From Histomonas meleagridis (taxonomy: Eukaryota > Parabasalia > Tritrichomonadida > Dientamoebidae), in assembly GCA_020186115.1 (NCBI GenBank), contig WSYJ01000180.1, positions 247,366-311,365 on the forward strand: a stretch of DNA of 64,000 nucleotides. Direction: 5' to 3'. A model generated the notes under the pieces. The model saw only the letters and a list, made by a program, of their open reading frames with translations. It was not told the origin of the DNA and made no database searches. How positions within the stretch are numbered: position 1 is the stretch's first letter; each line of letters opens with the position of its first letter. This document shows positions 60,792 to 64,000 of the stretch, one piece after another. The position numbers were made by a program, and so were the translations under genes.

Positions 60792-62954
60792 ATGTTTAGT
60801 ATTGAGAATGCTACGAAAGGTATAAAAACTAATGTTATTGCTGCTCCTGAAATTATTGACCAAGATGACTTACAAAAAGTTTTAGAAAATTATTCTACAA
60901 ATGATCAAATAACAGAAAAACTTAATACTATAACTTCGATTACAATCCCACAATTATATTATAATAAATCGCAATCAGATGAAAAATATTCTACAAAAAG
61001 TCATACTCATAATACAATAAATAATGATTTAACAGTAAATGGAAATGTACAAGTTACTTCATTAAATGGTTTTCAATTGTCAACAGCAGAAGGTGGTAAA
61101 TGGGATACAAAATTATATGTTCCAGCTATTATCACATTAAAAGAAGATGGTGTTGTAGAAGTTGGACAATATATTGATATGCATAATAATGCAGATTATG
61201 ATAAAGATAATACATGGAGAATAACTGCTAATACTAATTCATTAGATTTTAAATCAAAAACTGGTTCATTATTAAGTTTCGGAAGTAATGGCAATATTCA
61301 ATGTTCAACTATAAATAATGTAGATACATCTGAAATATCTTTAAATGATCATAATCATGATGAGATTTATGCTAAAAAAAATCATGAACATGTAAACTAT
61401 GCTTCATCAGATCATACTCATAGTTATACTGATTTAAATGATAAACCACAGTCATTTCCACCTTCAGATCATACTCATAGTTATAACGATTTAAATGATA
61501 AACCTGAAACATTTCCACCTTCAGTTCATACTCATAGTTATAACGATTTAAATGATAAACCTGAAACATTTCCACCTTCAGTTCATACTCATAGTTATAA
61601 CGATTTAAATGATAAACCTGAAACATTTCCGCCATCAGAGCATATACATACTTTTGATTATGTTAATTTAAAAAAGATTACTATATCTAATGATGATAAA
61701 TGGCAACTAGCAGCTATTTCACAAGAAGAAAATAAAATAATATTTAGTATTTCTCAAGGAGAAGATGATACTCAGCCTCCTGAAATAAAAGATTATTTCA
61801 TAAATAGAACTGTAGAAAATTTATGTATTAACAAACCAAATTATAGTGATATCCGAAATAAACCATCATCATTCCCACCTGAAACTCATACACATACAGA
61901 ATATGCACTACTAAATCATACACATAATTTTAGTAATTTAACATGTACTTCAATTAATGGTTTTGCTATTAATTCTTCTCCTTCTTATAGTAATATAAAG
62001 ATTGGTGTTCCTTCAGTAGCAGTTATTAAAAATGATGGAGTTTTAGAAGTAGGACAATATATTGATTTACATCATTCTGATGATTATGGAAAAGATTATA
62101 CTTATAGAATTCAAGCAACCCCAGAATCATTGAATTTAAAATCAGTAGATGATAATAGTACATTTAAATTTTATTCTTTTGGCCAACTTTTTTGTCCTGA
62201 AATTAAATGTCCTTTAATAATTATGGATTCACCCACTATGGATGGATCAATAGAATCAAATGAAGTTTATCGCTATACATGGGAATTTAAAATATCTAAT
62301 GATCATAAATTATGTTTTCAAGCATTAACACAACGTGGGACCCCTTCAGATGATCAAGGAGAATCTTCTGTGGGTACACCTGAGGATAGCACCTCCTCTG
62401 AAGATTTGGTATGGAACGTTGTGAATACTACATCATATTATATTAATCATGTATTTAATCACAATCCTGGCTCAGGTTCAATTCCAATTAATACAACCAT
62501 TACTCATAATGCTCCTGTTTCAGAAGATTTAACACAATTTCAAATTGGTTCACCTATATTTTTCACAGGTAATGTTTTTTCATTAAAACAAAATGGCGTG
62601 TATACTTCAAATACATTTACAACAGATTGTATACCATCAGTTAAAACTACAGGTACTTATAAAGAATATATAGGTATTTGTGTAGCTAAACATGAAACTG
62701 GATATAAAGCTTCAATAGGTGATGTTATTAAAAGAGAAGTAGAAATTTTACAAGATACTATTGATTTTGCTACACATGGAGATTTTTATTTTAGAGTAAA
62801 TAATACTGCAGATTATGAAATTGGTGATGTAGTATTATTTGATAATAATAAATTATCAGATGATTTAGTAATAACGACTAAAATATTAAATTCAATAGTT
62901 GGTAAAGTAACAGGTAAAATAGATGAACATTTATTAAGTGTATTTAAAGAATAA
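60792..62954 (+). CDS. Phage-like fibre protein of type C, intact
   Basis: 720 residues in one frame, the best copy of the fibre family. N-terminal helix, then H-x-H motifs: S-H-T-H, N-D-H-N-H-D, E-H, and at least three near-identical 57-base repeats (61460-61640) encoding H-T-H-S-Y-N-D-L-N-D-K-P-E-T-F-P-P-S. Two G-V-x-E-V-G-Q-Y-I-D-x-H-x-x-x-D-Y-x-K-D blocks (about residues 125 and 420) look like repeated beta-sandwich domains. The C-terminal 130 residues form the conserved head. ATG 60792 matches the start of the type B copy. Confidence 0.8.
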   Translation: MFSIENATKGIKTNVIAAPEIIDQDDLQKVLENYSTNDQITEKLNTITSITIPQLYYNKSQSDEKYSTKSHTHNTINNDLTVNGNVQVTSLNGFQLSTAEGGKWDTKLYVPAIITLKEDGVVEVGQYIDMHNNADYDKDNTWRITANTNSLDFKSKTGSLLSFGSNGNIQCSTINNVDTSEISLNDHNHDEIYAKKNHEHVNYASSDHTHSYTDLNDKPQSFPPSDHTHSYNDLNDKPETFPPSVHTHSYNDLNDKPETFPPSVHTHSYNDLNDKPETFPPSEHIHTFDYVNLKKITISNDDKWQLAAISQEENKIIFSISQGEDDTQPPEIKDYFINRTVENLCINKPNYSDIRNKPSSFPPETHTHTEYALLNHTHNFSNLTCTSINGFAINSSPSYSNIKIGVPSVAVIKNDGVLEVGQYIDLHHSDDYGKDYTYRIQATPESLNLKSVDDNSTFKFYSFGQLFCPEIKCPLIIMDSPTMDGSIESNEVYRYTWEFKISNDHKLCFQALTQRGTPSDDQGESSVGTPEDSTSSEDLVWNVVNTTSYYINHVFNHNPGSGSIPINTTITHNAPVSEDLTQFQIGSPIFFTGNVFSLKQNGVYTSNTFTTDCIPSVKTTGTYKEYIGICVAKHETGYKASIGDVIKREVEILQDTIDFATHGDFYFRVNNTADYEIGDVVLFDNNKLSDDLVITTKILNSIVGKVTGKIDEHLLSVFKE
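61460..61640. repeat. 57-base tandem repeat in the fibre gene
   Basis: Three to four near-identical copies, each coding one H-T-H fibre repeat. Confidence 0.85.
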
Positions 62955-62985
62955 AAAAATATTTTATTTCATTTTATTTTTTTAT

Positions 62986-64000
62986 ATGGATCCAATTTAT
63001 AAAAGAAGAAGAGAAATACAAAAATCATTCGAAACATTAGTTAAAAATGAATTAAATAATCAAAATTCACAATTAAAAAATAATTTGAGTCTTCAAAATT
63101 TTATTAATTTTTTGAATGAAAAATATAATAGGGAGTTTAATTTTACACCTGAATTTAATACTGGTACAAAGCCATTAGTTGAAACATACAACAATTTAGT
63201 TAATTATTATATAGATGTGAGCTTAGAAAGAACAACAGATGATCAATTTAAAAATAAACAATTTGACGATTATAAGCAATTTGAATATAATTTTATCAAA
63301 CTTTTTATCGAAACTGAAAAAATTACACCTATAAATGGAAAAATTAAAAGAAAAACAATTCCAGAGCATTATGAATATTATATTAGAACGATTATCAAAA
63401 AATTGAATGAGATGTTTGCACGCAAAGTTTTTGAAGCTGAAAAAAAGCCTATCAAATTTAATGAATATTGTGAAGAATTAAAAAAATATTTATATAGTAT
63501 AGAAATAATTGATAATAAAATTGGGAACGTATTTACATTCGATTCTGCTTATAGTAATTATTTGTTACAATATTTTAGTAAATTTCCTTATGACAATATA
63601 TATAAATATTATAATATATATGAAGATTCTAAGAATTCACCTTATATTAACACAGGTTTTCAAATCTCGTTCGAAAAACAAATATTTATTTGATAACTAT
63701 ATACTTCCATATCATATTGATTATTCAAAATTAGATTCACAATTTAAACCTAATATAAATAATTTAGATTATTGTCCTTATAAAAGTTATAAAAAATATC
63801 AATTAAAATATATTGGTAATGATGGTGATATCATGAAATTGTATCGGTCTATATATAAAGGTAATGAAATAGAATTCAATTTATTATTAGGTACAACCAA
63901 ATTTAAATCAAATTATAATCAAATCATCACTAATGTCGTGAAATTCCCGAGAACATTAAAGTTCACATATGAAAAAGGAGACATTAACAACTATTATTAA
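62986..64000 (+). pseudogene. Integrase of type C, frameshifted and lacking its catalytic core
   Basis: Frames 62986-63693 and about 63655-64000 join near 63670. The N-terminal half parallels the type B integrase (I-N-T-G-F, K-N-K-Y-L-F, K-P-N-I-N, K-K-Y-Q-L-K-Y-I-G). Directly before the position of the first catalytic Asp the sequence changes to an unrelated stretch ending in a stop at 63998-64000. The enzyme cannot be active as read. The junction may be an element fusion. Confidence 0.65.

Noticed and set aside
61372-61635. Minus-strand open frame with repeats
   Set aside because: Antisense of the 57-base fibre repeat in the type C fibre gene.
1-64000. tRNA and rRNA genes
   Set aside because: I saw no cloverleaf with conserved A and B boxes and no rRNA-like segment by eye; a tRNA scan was not possible.

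Overview
The window looks like AT-rich nuclear DNA of a trichomonad (Trichomonas/Tritrichomonas type). The evidence is compact, apparently intronless genes, trichomonad initiator-like TCA(+1)-Y-W motifs just upstream of start codons, a BspA-like leucine-rich surface protein, degenerate ankyrin repeats, Merlin and pogo-type transposon relics, and several Maverick/Polinton (virus-like DNA transposon) segments. The exact species cannot be fixed from sequence alone.

Layout. 1-11.1 kb is a normal gene block: an axonemal ASH-domain protein (cut by the left edge), Vps51, a decayed Rab-like GTPase, a large propeller/solenoid-like protein, an ataxin-10-like protein and an Sde2-like protein. 11.1-15.8 kb is decaying sequence: ankyrin repeat relics with conserved AT-rich spacers, a broken armadillo-type gene and a shattered pogo-type transposase. 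15.8-34.2 kb is Maverick type A: an HNH endonuclease inside an inverted repeat, two 3.1-kb inverted arms (packaging ATPase, two capsid-like proteins, a small membrane protein, an ATPase-linked protein), and between the arms a KilA-N protein, a protein-primed-type DNA polymerase B, a RuvC/A22-type resolvase and a very long phage-like fibre. 34.2-46 kb is AT-rich filler with a 116-118 bp tandem array, a Merlin transposase, a lactococcin-972-like secreted peptide and a BspA-like gene. 46.1-57.6 kb is Maverick type B: two pVI-like peptides, double-jelly-roll major capsid protein, chromodomain-like protein, packaging ATPase, integrase, fibre. 57.6-60.5 kb holds GC-rich perfect hairpins, the second HNH inverted-repeat arm and fragments of type A genes. 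60.5-64 kb is the end of a second type B element (fibre plus truncated integrase) in opposite orientation.

How it works together. Types A and B together supply most of a Maverick virion and replication set: capsid proteins, packaging ATPase, polymerase, resolvase, integrase and fibres. No adenovirus-type protease was recognised. Type B genes carry host-like initiators, so host RNA polymerase II could transcribe them. Type A intergenic regions instead carry a recurring TGAGGGTT inverted repeat.

Quality caution. Many genes are split by one-base shifts at homopolymers. In addition, about a dozen T14-T18 tracts occur on the given strand. In the four cases where a duplicate copy exists, the tract replaces ordinary sequence of exactly the same length; in two more the reading frame continues across the tract. 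This looks like consensus corruption, so several apparent pseudogenes may be intact in the organism.
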